The notes under the pieces were generated by a model that was given only the letters and a program-made list of their open reading frames with translations, made no database searches and was not told the origin of the DNA. The position numbers and the translations under genes were made by a program. This document shows, one piece after another, positions 18,801-29,804 of a stretch of DNA of 64,000 bases (position 1 is its first letter; each line of letters begins with the position of its first letter). Source of the stretch: Caenorhabditis elegans (taxonomy: Eukaryota; Nematoda; Chromadorea; Rhabditida; Rhabditidae); NCBI RefSeq assembly GCF_000002985.6, contig NC_003281.10, positions 10,416,001 through 10,480,000 of the forward strand, in the 5' to 3' direction.

Positions 18801-19983
18801 CTTCTTCCCAATCTTCATCAGATTCTGCTTTCTTTTTCTGTTCCTTTTGAGCCTTTGCCATTGCCGCTTTCAGACTTTGTCCCTGTTTCATTGTAACCTC
18901 TTCAGTCTCTGAATCCTTTCCAGATCCTTCTGATTCCTCTTTTTCTGATCCTTTTCCTGATCCTTTCTCTGATATTTCTTCATCATTGATAAAATCATCT
19001 TCACTTTCATCGTCAATTACAATTTTTCTCTTCGAGGCGGCCGATCTTTTTGCCATTTGAGTTCTCATTACATTTCCAATTGGAGATTCTGAACCATTTA
19101 GCCGTGGTTTTGTCATCCATTCATCGTCACTGGAATCCGATAGTGTTCGGATTCGTTTCCTGAAATAATTTTTGCATTTTTTTTCATTTTCAGCATAAAA
19201 TTTAATCGAAAATTCGTTTTTGAGACATTTTTGAATTTCTGTAAAGTCAAAAGTTCAATTTTTCAGTGAAAATTCGGAGAGTTCTTATCAATTCAGTTTA
19301 TTTTTTTCGTTAAAAAACCCTAAAATGTAAAAACCAGTTTTTTCCAAATTTTCAGCGGCTGGCTTGTTCTTTTGTTTATTTTAGGTGGAAAAATATCGCA
19401 AATTCCGCTCTTACATCTCTGGCTCGGGTGTCTCAGAATCCTCGCGTCGGTAGTTTTCTCGAGGATATACCAATTTCTTCCTGGAAAAAAATCAATTTTA
19501 TCTCAATTTTCCCGCCAAAAATCGATCACGCCTACTTTGACGGAGCTTTACGCTTTCTTGGACCTTCTTCTTCATAATCATCATCATCCTCGTCTTCTTC
19601 ATTATTATCGAAATCTTCTTCATCTTCACTAGGCATCGTCTCATCCACGTAATCCTCATCGTCATCGTCGCTGCCCTTCTGCTTTTTTGGTTTTTTCTCT
19701 GAAAAATAGGAAAATAACAATGAATTCCTCTTTAAAATCATGAAAATCCACGTACCACCGTATTTGATTCCGGGACCGGTTGTCCTTGGAGGCCTAGCTG
19801 TCAAGTGGCCGTTATTCTGCAAAAATATCGGTTTTTAGGCTATAAATTCGGAAAATTTACCAGATTTTGAGACAAAAGCGCCTTTTTGGCGTCCATATCG
19901 GCTTGTAAGCTAGAGGATTGTGGGTTGCCTTGATGTGCAACACGCACCCGTTCTCCGGTTTGAAAATCGCTCGTCGTTGACAT
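12825..19983 (-). CDS. SNF2-family chromatin remodeller, SMARCAD1/Fun30 type (9 exons, 989 aa)
   Basis: Predicted ATP-dependent nucleosome remodeller in the nucleus. Exons: 19861-19983, 19756-19816, 19536-19698, 19415-19480, 18748-19159, 17142-17795, 15406-15902, 13828-14582, 12825-13063; 2970 nt in frame. Residues 1-275 are acidic and low complexity (DDDDEDYVDE, SESEDDFINDEE). The helicase core follows: LHDYQLIGVKWL, Walker A DEMGLGKT near 418-426, Walker B-type box DEGH near 525-528, motif III LTGTPLQNN, then in the second lobe KVLIFSQFTSMLDILE, STRAGGLGINL and motif VI QAEDRCHRMGQ. Overall length and order match SMARCAD1/Etl1. I could not see a clear CUE domain. The tail after the core is acidic (EEEGGEQ, KKEDEAVKE). 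The start ATG is 6 bases after a TTCTAG acceptor. It is divergent from the small membrane-protein gene at 20772. From memory this is M03C11.8. Confidence 0.9.
16033..16160. repeat. Dispersed GTCTCG / GCGCCTTTAAAG element, unit 3
   Basis: Inverted pair: AATACGGTAATGGTCTCG at the left and CGAGACCATGTACCGTATT at the right, with TTAAAGGCGCACAG between. It lies in the 1.2-kb remodeller intron. Confidence 0.65.
16277..16346 (+). other. tRNA-like segment with A-box and B-box (degenerate)
   Basis: GTGGCTCAATGG resembles a tRNA A-box and gives a perfect 4-bp D-stem (GCTC at 16286-16289 with GAGC at 16299-16302). GGTTCAAACC at 16327-16336 is a good B-box, about 40 bases on. The anticodon stem is weak, the T-stem has two mismatches and the acceptor arm does not pair, so it is not a functional tRNA. 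A tRNA-derived fragment or a relic of a Pol III-type repeat, antisense in the remodeller intron, is possible. Confidence 0.4.
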
Positions 19984-20263
19984 TGATCCTAGAATTTGGG
20001 ATTTTTAGGGGAAATTAATGGTGGATAAGAGGGAAATTATGATAAATAGCTGGGGAAATTGATAAATAAAAGGAAATTTCAAAGAAAACCCAAAAAAATC
20101 AATGAAAAATGAGGGAATTTCGAATAAATCCTATGCCGCCACAGTAGACGAAATTAAAATGCAGTGGTACGCAAACACCGAACCTTACGACAAATTCGGC
20201 GGTACGCAAACACCGCAAGCAGAATTTAAATTTAATTTAATATAAATTGCATTTTTTCCGAGG

Positions 20264-20341
20264 CCCCACGAAAAGGGGAGCAGAACGAAAAGGGGATCTG
20301 CAAAAAGGGGATCTGCGAAAAGGGGAGCAACGAAAAGGGGA
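20264..20341. repeat. GAAAAGGGG tandem array, left arm of an inverted repeat
   Basis: Six GAAAAGGGGA-like units alternating with the linkers GCAGAAC, TCTGC and GCAAC. It is the inverse complement of the array at 20490-20595, unit for unit, apart from two extra units in the other arm. Confidence 0.85.
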
Positions 20342-20489
20342 AACGCACAAAACGCAATTTTTCTCACGCAGCGCACGTTGATTTTTGAAATTTTCTTCTA
20401 GAAGATACGCTTAACAACACGCGACGCGTAACATCGGAGCATCGTTGTATCGTTTTCTTCGAGAAAAATAGCGTTTGGCACAGTGCCAG

Positions 20490-20595
20490 ATCCCCTTTTC
20501 GTTGCTCCCCTTTTCGTATCTCCCCTTTTCGTATCTCCCCTTTTCGCAGATCCCCTTTTTGCAGATCCCCTTTTCGTTCTGCTCCCCTTTTCGTG
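20490..20595. repeat. CCCCTTTTCG tandem array, right arm of an inverted repeat
   Basis: Eight units of CCCCTTTTCG with linkers. Read on the minus strand it matches 20264-20341 in unit order but has two additional GAGATAC-linked units. The loop is about 148 bp, and the pair could form a long stem. Confidence 0.85.
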
Positions 20596-20771
20596 GAAAT
20601 ATCATGGAAAAAACGTGCGAGGCTTGCGAAAAAAGTGTGCGGTGGTTGCGAAATAGTCCCTGCCCCTACTCACGCGTGGCCACGTGGCACACGTAGCGAT
20701 TGAAATAAACAAATTATAACTTAAATTAGTTTGTGAAATCGGTTTCTCTCCGACACACGCGTCACACAAAA

Positions 20772-21558
20772 ATGCGTATTTTGCGTATTTTGTTTTCATT
20801 GGTAATCTTCGGATTAATAGTTCATGTATTAGTGAGTTTTTTAGACATCCTTCGATTTTTCTAGACCATAATGTTTCACCATTTTTCAGCCAACAACCAC
20901 CACACCAAATGTGCCTGTTTCCGCCGCTACGAACACTTCAAACGTGACCGCTCCTGCCGGCAATTCGACAAAAAGTCCTAATGCGACCGCTCCTGCCGGT
21001 AATTCGACGAAAAATGTAAACGTGACCGCTCTTTCCGCCAATACGACGCAGCTTGCTCTTGTGAGCTCGGCGAGCCCTGAAACCTGCAAAAATGGAAACG
21101 GCACACACTGCCCGTCACGCACGATCAGTTTTCACAAGGACACGCCGAAGTACATCGGATGTGGCATCCTGATCGCCTTCGTCATTTTCCACATTTTTTT
21201 GTATTTCTACCTCGAGGATCAGAAGGCGAGGGTAAGTGAAATTTTGCCAGTGGCCTAGCTTTTTATTGATTTAAGTTATATTTAATGAAAAGCGAATTGC
21301 GTACTCCACGTGGACAACTTTCAACATACGAAACCTTCTTTTCAGGAGCAGAAGAAGTATTTTGAAGAGCTCATCGCTGAGCAGATGGCGGCTAGGAAGC
21401 GAGAAGAACAAGACGAAAAGCAGCACGAGGATGAGGAGATGCTGTGTCGTTTGCGAATTGGTGTCTCTAAGGACCGGAAGCGAGAAGAACAAGACGATCA
21501 GCAGCACGAGGATGAGGCGCCGGAAGCGGTCGTCACTGTGGACAAGCCACGCGATTGA
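20772..21558 (+). CDS. Small single-pass membrane glycoprotein, unknown (3 exons, 204 aa)
   Basis: Exons 20772-20831, 20890-21231, 21346-21558 (615 nt in frame). An N-terminal signal peptide (MRILRILFSLVIFGLIVHVL) is followed by a Thr/Asn/Ala-rich ectodomain with many N-glycosylation sequons (NTS, NVT, NST, NAT) and a near-repeat of TAPAGNSTK. A membrane segment follows (IGCGILIAFVIFHIFLYFYL), then a charged cytoplasmic tail of about 75 residues with a duplicated KREEQD...QHEDE module. The ectodomain ends in a short Cys pair (TCKNGNGTHC). I do not recognise a family; the layout suggests a short mucin-like or type I membrane protein. The final exon ends in a short acidic and VTVDKPRD tail. Confidence 0.75.
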
Positions 21559-22190
21559 AGTTCTTCTGAGCCCCCGACCGCCTCTCAACTTACTTTTGAT
21601 TTTCCCCCGTTTTTAGGTCCTTTATTTTTCTATGGAGCCCCATTTCCCCTTTTCTATGCTCATCGTTCCCCACAATTGTATTATTTATGACCTCGTATAG
21701 TCCCATTCATTTTTCAAACTCCCCGTCCGTATTTATTTCCCCACACAATTTCACTTTTATTACTTTTCTCTGACAATAATTTTTTTTGTCAAATTTTGTT
21801 TCTCTTTCGACATCAAGGAACTTTCAGTTGAATGATTTAGTGGATTTAGTGATTTAGTGGGTTACTGTAGCTCTTAAAGGCGCACTCATTTTTTACTTCA
21901 GGTGTTATATTTTTTAATTCAGGTGTTTCTAGGAAGTCTGTTTGCCATCATATTTTATCAGATTTTTTTGGCCGAAAAATTTGTTAGTCGATGCACCATG
22001 AGTTATTCTCCTGAATTTTCGTCGTTTTGAAGGTTTTTTCGATGCACCATGAGCTTCTCAGTGTTTCTAACATATTTTTTATATATATTTCTAAAGAGAT
22101 TTTTGTTGTACTATCCATTATATAAAGATAATGTTCAAACTATATAAATCGGATTTTCGAAAAAAAAAGAAACAGCGGAGATCAAATAAT
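21559..22190. other. Convergent 3' region, no gene seen
   Basis: T/C-rich 3' UTR-like sequence after the membrane-protein gene, then the repeat words CTTAAAGGCGCACTC (about 21877) and GATGCACCATGAG (twice, about 21990 and 22044). No coding exon is supported. Confidence 0.55.
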
Positions 22191-23279
22191 TTATGAGTTT
22201 CTTGGAAACAAGAGACTGTCATCATCGTCTGGTACAGTGTCGACAACGATCGGACACGGTGGCGGGCTAATCGAATTGTCATCGAAAACGGAGAGGATGG
22301 CCGCCTCGTGAACTTCTCCATCGCCAGAGTCTTCAAGGAAATCCTGTGGGAAGCTGGAAAGCAGATCTCCATTGGCCGCCATGTGCATATCATTGAGCAT
22401 ATCGGCCGCGGTTTGCTGAAACTGAAGAATGGTTTAAGGAAGCACGTGGAGTCATACAGTCCCTTTTCGCTTTGATCTACGAAAAATGCGGGAGAAGAGA
22501 CGCAGACATCTTATCTGATTTTGCATGGTTAAGAGCGTTCTGACGTCACATTTTTTCTGGGAAACAATTCCCGCATTTTTTGTAGATCAAACTGCAATGA
22601 GACTTTCTGACACCACATGAGGAAGGCTATTTTTTTGGCGAAAAAATCCCGAAATTTACAATTTCTGACATTTTTTTATTTACTAGAAATCGATTTTTAA
22701 ACGAATTTCAGGAATCTCTTTTACAAATCTATGTTTTCATTTTTCTTTGAAAATTCGATACATAGTGTTCTGTAGTTCTTAAAGGCGCGGCCTCAAAAAA
22801 TATTTCGTTCGTGGTAAGACCCCTACCGCTTCAGTCATCTCAACGTCCTGCGATATTTTCGATTCCTTCCTACGTTGCATCTCGTGTTCTTCGGTTGTCT
22901 GGAATTAAAATAAAAATTTTGAAAAAAATTTCAAAAATTGTTTTTTATTCTAAAATTAAAAATACATAATTTTGTTCCAAAAAAAGTTTTTAAACTATTT
23001 TTTTTTATTAAGAAGAATACTTTAAAAAATTCAAAATTCGCAAAAAATTAGTTTTTTCTCAAAGATTTAAAAACAGTATAGTTCTAAAAAAATTTCTCAA
23101 AAAAAATGTTTTCCCAAAAAACAGTTTTTTTTAAATTAAAAAAAAAACATTTTTCGAGAGGTGTTCAAATTTTGGACCTTGTGTAGAGACTGTTTTTTGA
23201 AAAATTTCAGAGAAAAACTTTTTTTTTTCATTTTTCTCAAAATTTTCTCGGGGTTTTCTGTAAATATTTAACAAACCAT
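22191..23279 (-). CDS. Small acidic protein (99 aa), or alternative 3' exons of the SPK gene
   Basis: Minus-strand exons 23277-23279 (ATG only, in a 19-nt exon starting at 23295), 22827-22898 and 22191-22415 join in frame to 99 residues ending LLFPRNS. The product is Glu/Asp-rich (PDDDDSLLF) with no domain I can name. An acceptor lies at 23295, about 200 bp after the SPK-gene stop at 23492, so it may be a downstream operon gene. Alternatively the two larger exons may be alternative 3' exons of the SPK-domain gene. Transcript data are needed to choose. Confidence 0.5.
22443..22620. mobile_element. Palindromic MITE-like element, copy 1
   Basis: Begins CACGTGGAGTCATACAG and ends CTGACACCACATG. 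Inside, GATCTACGAAAAATGCGGGA and the inverse TCCCGCATTTTTTGTAGATC pair, with GACGCAGACATC and GGTTAAGAGCG in the middle. It encodes nothing. A second copy is at 31834-32011. Confidence 0.75.
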
Positions 23280-23491
23280 GTCGATGTGCAGAAAACTGAA
23301 AAAAAAACAGTATAAGAACAATTCAACCGAAAGTTTTTAAAATAACAAAATTTATTGAGCATAGGAAACAAAAGGAAACAAAGAGAAAAAATTATCGAAT
23401 GATAATAATGGGGGAAAATGCAGAATAAACAGAAAAACAAGGGAACAAATTTTGAAACAAAATATAACAGTAATTCAAGCGAATTGATTAA

Positions 23492-26405
23492 TTAAAACGT
23501 GCGAACTGATGCGAAACGAGTTCTTCTGGCGTTTCCGTTGCAAATTGGTGGTGGAGTTGATCCGCGGTGTGGGATTTCTGGTGGACCAGTCTGGAAATTT
23601 AAAGGATTTTTGAAGAATAACTTATCTTTAAAACTCAATCTGACCTCTTCCCGAATCATTTCACGTGGCTTATTCACTAGTTTCAGTTCCATTTTATCGC
23701 CCTCTCTGACGAATGAAAGACCATTTTCGTGGAACGAGATCGGCGGTTTCTCCAATTCTCTGTAGTATTTCACTATGTCCCCGGTGTCGTCAATCGTCTT
23801 TTGGTAGATCAGAAATTCTGCGGCAGGCTCTGGAGCTATCGGCGATGGAGTCTCAATGCTCTGCGGAGCCGGTGACATCGATTTTTGAGCCATTTTTGGC
23901 TTCTTCGGTGCGACTGGTTTGGTGGGATCTCTTGATGGCTTGCCACGTTTGCGAGCAGGAGCCGAAGATGCAGGATTCTGAAAATTCAAATTTTTTAAAA
24001 AGCTTTTTAGGAAACGACTAGGACGATCCGAGAGACACCACTGAATTAATAATCCGGGAGATTTAGATTAACGGTCCCACACCGCAAATCGTGGCGAGAC
24101 CCATCGGGAACACAGCATGTGCCTTTAAACGAGTCTCCGATTGAATAATATGCGGATTTTACCATATTCTCCGTCTCCAAACTGCCGGTATTTTGTCCCT
24201 CTGTCTCCTGAACCGGATACTCGCCCCATTGAGCCATTCGGAGCATTTTCTCGTATTCATTCAATTGTGCCACGTCATCATGATTTCCGCCGAATTCTGT
24301 GAAATCCATTGGCTCAGCGAGCAAATTCGGAGCCGGCTCTTCATCAAGAAAATCGAGTACTCCGGATAAATCCGTTGGCTTTTCTATCACTGGCGGATCC
24401 TGGAAATTCGAAAAATTGAACTTTTTTTGGTTCCGGAAGCAGATTTTTGAATTAAATTAGTTTTTTCTCAGATTTCAGTTTCCTTTTTTGCTCTGAAAAC
24501 TTGAAAATAATGTTATGGAAGTCAAACTTTTTTTAAAATTTTCTGCATATTTTTCTTTAAAAAATGGCAAATTACAGCTGTTTTTATTTAACTAAACCGA
24601 AAACTGAATCAGAAATATTAATTTTTTACATATAAAAAATGGAAATCTCTAAATTTGAAGGTTTTTAAATGGATTTTTCCACTTTTTTTCCAGAATAGAT
24701 TATAGTTTTTCATCAGTTCTGCACCTCTTCAATGTCGCATCCAGCCGCAGCTCGATTTTCATCGTTCGAAAACGATGTATCAAGCTTTCCCGCGTGTTTC
24801 AACTTCTGCATCGGCTCGAATTTTTTGCGAATTTCCGGCTTAGGCAGTGGCCGATAGAATGATGGCTCCTCGAGCAATATCTTGTGGAAATTTCTGTATT
24901 CTCCGATCAAATGCGCTGGACAACCATCATCTTCAGATTCAGAGCAACTGGAGAGCACGACATATGGCTCCGTGTAGAATTCCGGTGGATAATCACGATC
25001 TCTGGGGAAAAAGATGGACTTTTGCGTTGTCGTTTTAGGTTTTTTGACAGGTTTCAGTGATTTTCGATCTTTTCTGCTGGCTTTCGTCGTAGATTCCTCG
25101 GATTTCTTGGAGTTTTTGTGTTTTTTCGGTGCTCCAGTGGCTCCATAAAGTGGCAATGGCTTAAAATCCTTGTAGAACGCCGGTTCCCGTTTATAATATT
25201 TATCATCTTTTTCCTCTTTCCATAAACGATACCAGACGACTTCTTTCTTCTGATTCAGCTTCACCATCGCACCGTCGGATCTCATAAGCCAGAGAAGCTG
25301 AGCAGCGGGAATTTTCAGCTTGTTGGTAAGAAAGAGCTGGATTTTCGTGGAAATTGGAAGGTTGAGGGCGAAGAGCTGGTTTGGCAGGATATTTGAGACG
25401 AATCTGGAAATTTTTGGAATGAAACTGGAAGAAAAACTAGGCATTTCGTAGAATCTTTAAAAATTCGAGCTTATTTGGATATTGATTGAAAAAAAAAATA
25501 TTATGCGATTTTTAGAAGGGTTTTGGAATAAAAATTGCAGAAAAATGCACTTTTACGAGTTTTTAAATAGAAATTTTAAAATTTCAGGGCAAAATTACGA
25601 TGATTATGAATTTTTGATTCTCTGAAATGCGATTTTTCTGGAAAAAAAGGTTGAAAATCTTTTTGAAATATGGAAATGGAGCTAGTGAATTACTAACACA
25701 TTGAGAAGCTTTTCCCTATATTGCTCGTCAATTCCAGCGAGCTTCATCGTATTCCAGAACTCTTGGGTCCCAAATTTCTCCTCCAGTTGCACATTTTCAC
25801 GGAGATGCTTCCACATGAGCACTTCCACGTGGCCTGGCACTTGCTCCGATGACGTGGCAGGTGCCTGTAACAATTTTGGCTCTCTGGGAGCCCATTTGAC
25901 AAGCTGACGGGTGAGAGTGAGCTTCAGATTCGAGTTGGAGAGGCTGGTGAGGCTGAAAATTTTAGTTTTATTTTTCAAAGTTTTTTTCGCTATAAGTCAT
26001 ACATATCCCTGACATCAACCGGAATAACAATCTTCAAAAATCTATACATCTCGAGAATCTCTGTCGGAGCCAGCGCGTCGGTTTTGAACAGATTCTGGAC
26101 CATTTCTACGTGGAAACTGCAAATATTTCAAGGTTTTCAGTCAAAATTTCGATTTTTTAAATGCACCAACTGATTTTCAATCTCGGTTAATCCGTAATTT
26201 CGAAGATTTCCCAGCTTTTTGAACTCTCTGAACAGCTCCAACATGTTCGGGAAGTTGTTCGAGGTTACAGTGTTTCTGGAAATTTTTAATTAATTTTTTT
26301 TTCAATAAATGGTTTAATTTTAGCTCACTTGTAAATATATTTCCATAAACTATGTTCATCTTTTGGCTCGAGCGCTTTTCTTGTGGATGGGAATTTGGGG
26401 GTCAT
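23492..26405 (-). CDS. Protein with two SPK-like domains (8 exons, 632 aa)
   Basis: Exons: 26329-26405, 26171-26275, 26003-26116, 25698-25952, 24725-25403, 24163-24399, 23645-23977, 23492-23590; 1899 nt in frame. Two segments resemble the nematode SPK domain. The first is about residues 18-98, running from HSLWKYIYK to FLKIVIPVDV. The second is about residues 122-215, running from VLMWKHLREN to LFLTNKLKIP. They are followed by a basic stretch (KKHKNSKKSEE), acidic segments and Pro-rich tails. SPK domains occur in many C. elegans proteins, some with chromatin domains; none of those is visible here. The start ATG sits directly after a TTGTTCAG acceptor. Exon 5 has an in-frame stop at 24713 just past the weak donor GTGCAG, so a shorter isoform of about 413 aa is possible. 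Confidence 0.7.
24060..24130. repeat. Dispersed GTCTCG / GCGCCTTTAAAG element, partial
   Basis: Contains CAAATCGTGGCGAGACCC and GTGCCTTTAAACGAG in an SPK-gene intron next to the exon 6 donor. Confidence 0.5.
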
Positions 26406-27063
26406 CTGAACAAAATCAGAACTTTTGAAAATTTCTGACGGAATTTTGTATTATTCCGAATTTAAAGAACGCTAGAAACAACATTAGGCTCTTGGAATCA
26501 AAAAAAAATTGAGTTAAAAACATTTTCAGGTGTAAATGATGCAAAACCTGGAAAAAGTTCATTTTTACCTAAATTTTGAAACGGTTACGGTGAAATATTA
26601 AAATTTCGATATAAATTCTTTAATTTTTGAGACTAAAACATAAAAAACTTTTTAAAAATCTAGAATATCTGAAAGAAAACAAAAGAAACAATTTCAAAAA
26701 TTCGAAAATGTTTTAAAAATTAACAACTTCCGTGCTGAGACCCGATGTGAAAATTTAATGTCTGCGCCTTTAAAGAATACCTTTCAAAGAGGGTTACGGT
26801 CAAATTCGAATTTTCTCTCGTTTTTCCACCTATTTTTCAAGCTTTTTTGCTTTCTTTTTGACAAAATGGAATATTTTTTCCGATTTAAAACTGTCTCTTC
26901 CTCTATGAATTCAAAGGGAGTCATTTATACTTAGATGGTCATGTCTCGCAACCAGAATTCATCTCAAATAGTTTTTGTGAGAAATTTACGTAAATCACGC
27001 CTAAATTACACGAAATAAAGTATGAAAACTGGCGGAAAATTGCGTCGAGCGATCAGTGTTTTG
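26406..27063. other. Spacer upstream of the SPK gene, no gene seen
   Basis: AT-rich, includes a partial dispersed repeat at about 26738-26782 (GCTGAGACCCGATG, TGCGCCTTTAAAG). The promoter of the SPK gene probably lies here. No exon is supported. Confidence 0.5.
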
Positions 27064-28945
27064 TCCACAATGTGATAAGCTGTTCTCAGCGTTGATTCCT
27101 GGAGTTCGTGATCGAAATCCGTCGATTCGGAAGCAGTTCGCCAATGCGATGTCGTACTTGGCGAAGTTCACATCGCCGAATCAGATGAAGAAGTTGATTA
27201 AGACGGTAGTGGCCGATTTGCTCGGCAGTGATGGTGAATTTTTGATTTGTTTGCGAAAATTTTTGAAAATATGAGATTTTCACGATTTTAAAATCGAAAA
27301 TCAAATTTTGGTTTTAAAAATCCAATTTTTTTTGTAAATTTTAAAATTTTGGACTTCTTTTCTGAATTTTTGGCAGAACATCGCGAAAGTTTTAATTTTT
27401 TTTTCCTCGTAAATATGATGCTGGATTTTTCAAGCATTTCCCCAGATTTTTTCAATAATTTCTATTTTTCAGAGGATCTCAAGACATCCAGTTGCCACGT
27501 CATCAGTAATCTCGCTGCAAATTCTCAGGAAATGCTTAAAGGATACACATCACAAATCGTGCCATACGTTCTCCTGGAAAAGTGTCGAGAAGTGCCGAAA
27601 GAAGATGAAATCGCTCGAGAAAAGCAAGAAAAGTGGAATGATGTGTGGGCGGAGCTTGTGCCAACTACCAGCTCTGCTGTGCGGCTTTACAAGGAGGAAA
27701 TTCTGAATTTGGCGATCGATTTGGTGACGAATAATGAAGTTTGGGCGGTACGGAAGCAGGCTGCCGTCATGATTCGTGTCACTTTCGAGAATTTGAAGAA
27801 AGATGCTGGAATTGATGTTGCCAGTGAGTGCAAACAAAAATTTTTTCGAAAAATCAGATTTTTACGCTGAAAAACTTATACTCTTTCCGCGAGAGTTAGA
27901 AAATTTAGAGAATTTTGTTTTTCATTTTAAGAACAACACTAATAATTTTTTCAGAAAAATCAGCTCTCTCCCTTCGCGATACGCTCAACGGACGAATTTG
28001 GGATGGAAAAATCGAGATCCTGAGAGCTCTGACAAGTGCATTCGAGGCTGGAGGCGCAGATTTCAAGAGAAATATGTCCGCCACGGAGATTGAGGACATG
28101 GAAACAGTGCTGAGAAGAGAGGCGAGCAAAAAGAATATGGAATACGCCGGAGCAGGTCTCGCAACGATTGCCACGTGGGCAGTGATCTCGGAAAGCGTCG
28201 AATCGGCCACATGGTTGGCGAAGAAAATCGACGAGAATGTGACGAAGCTGATCGGGTAGGAATTTTGAAGGAAAACTTGGAAAATTGGGATGAACTGCCT
28301 GAAAAATCGGAAGAAATCCTTGAAAAAGCAATAAATTTTCTTCAAAACATTTGAAAAATTAAAGAAAACTCTAAAAAGTTTTAGTAAAAATACCTAAGTT
28401 TTAGGAAAAAATAAAAATCCAAAAACAAAAAGTTTAAATAAATATTTTGTAGAGCCCGAAACGACGCAGATTCCGACGATAACATGGACGGTCTCTCAAA
28501 TCTGGAAAAAGAGATTCGCGCGTCGAAGCTCGTCACCCTCAATCTGACAGCTCTCGCGATATCACTGCCAGCATTCAACAACGCAGAGGAGGCCGAGAGC
28601 ACGCTGAGCCAAATTGCCGGATATGTAAAGAGTACTGTAATCGCGTGGAAATCGAAGCAATTCTTTTTCAATGAACTCGCGAAATCTCTTGAAAAATGGA
28701 CGCCACGGGAGCCAGTGGCCGCTGGGAAGCTGATTGACAACATTTTGGAGCAGGCCGACGAGCTGTGTGCTCAACAGAAGAAGACTGTCGCCACTGATGC
28801 TCTCCAAGTTGTGCTTCGAATCCAAGAAAGATCCGATCGATTCGGCGTCGACAGGAACTCTGTTCTGGATAGTGTGAATAGAGGAGTCGCTGGAAGTGAA
28901 ACCGGGTTGGGAAGCCGTTTCGAGGCGAAGATGGACACTGATTAA
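27064..28945 (+). pseudogene. Truncated, inverted copy of the ECM29-like gene 3' end
   Basis: The last four exons of the 36897-44550 gene are repeated here in opposite orientation: 27064-27233, 27473-27823, 27955-28255 and 28453-28945. The coding sequence is nearly identical to the parent (one visible residue change, R for W near the end). All splice sites and the stop are kept. The copy starts inside a parental exon at CCACAATGTGATAAG and ends a few bases after the stop codon. It has no in-frame ATG at its start; the first one is in MSYLAKF about 90 bases in. So it is most likely a non-functional fragment, although a short HEAT-repeat protein of about 410 aa could be read. Confidence 0.85.
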
Positions 28946-29804
28946 TTTAATTGTACTGGATAAATAACACCAAATCTGGTCATGTTTTTCGAATATTCCA
29001 CAATTTTGTTAATTCCGAAACTATCAAAAGAAAATGTTTAGTTTTTTTCAAGTTTTGTATAGATAATTTCGAATTTTCGAAATCTTGGAAAACTTGGGAA
29101 TTTTTAACTATTAGGATATTTAAATTTTAGACATTTTCAGAACTTTGACTTTTTTCCGATATTTGTGAAGGTTGAAAGTTTTGGAATTTTCCAAAATTCT
29201 GGATTTTTGAAAAACAAGTTTAATGCTCGGTTTTTTTCGGAATTTGTAAAAATGTTGGACTGTTTAACTTTAAAATTGCTTAACAATTTGAAATGACGAT
29301 ATTCTATGAAAATTATTATTATTCTCCTCTTCCTCAATAAACGTTTTGATACAATTCAAATCTTTTTTTCTATTTCACCTACGAGATCTGAAATGACCAC
29401 GTTTGTTATTATAGTGAAAATACAATCACACAAAAATAATCATCGACCGCAACGACACAACTATTTGAAATAAGGTTGTTTTTACGAGAACACTAAATTC
29501 TGAGAATGCGTATTGTGCAACATACTTGACGCGCAAAATATCTCGTAGCGAAAACTACAGCAAAAAAAATACAAATTGTGGTTCACGTTTTTATTTTTCA
29601 TGGCTTAAAAAATTACTATTAAAATGAGGGCATGTAATACACAACTACCTATTTCCTTTTTTTTGCAAAATTTAACATTCGATCGATAAATAAATGATGT
29701 TAATTCGTTTCGAAATTCGAGTCGGTAAATCGACACAAGCGCTACGTAGCTACGTACGTAGTCAAATAGAAACAGATAGAAACTAGTACAGTGTTTGGAA
29801 CAAA
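28946..29804. other. Spacer with a rearranged MITE, no gene seen
   Basis: AT-rich sequence after the duplicate. About 29483-29765 is a rearranged copy of the 775-1060 element (AACACTAAATTCTGAGAATG, CGCGCAAAATATCTCGTAGC, then the inverted half TAAATCGACACAAGCGCTAC), with unrelated AT-rich sequence in its middle. Confidence 0.6.
29483..29765. mobile_element. MITE-like element, second copy (rearranged)
   Basis: The left half matches the 775-1060 element (TTCTGAGAATGCGTATTG, GCGAAAACTACAG). The right half keeps only the inverted CGACACAAGCGCTAC part, followed by CTACGTACGTAG. The terminal inverted end is missing, so it is a decayed or interrupted copy. Confidence 0.6.

Larger units (their letters stand above)
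19984..20771. promoter_or_regulatory. Divergent promoter region with inverted repeat arrays
   Basis: Lies between the remodeller start (minus) and the small membrane-protein start (plus), so it must hold both promoters unless distant ones are used. It also contains GGTACGCAAACACCG twice (about 20165-20215) and the two opposing GAAAAGGGG arrays described separately. I did not identify a TATA box or initiator with confidence. Confidence 0.5.

Noticed and set aside
20264-20595. CRISPR array
   Set aside because: The repeats are short and irregular with no unique spacers, and the DNA is eukaryotic.
20475-20696. Frames rich in LPFSYLPF on the plus strand
   Set aside because: They are translations of the CCCCTTTTCG array.
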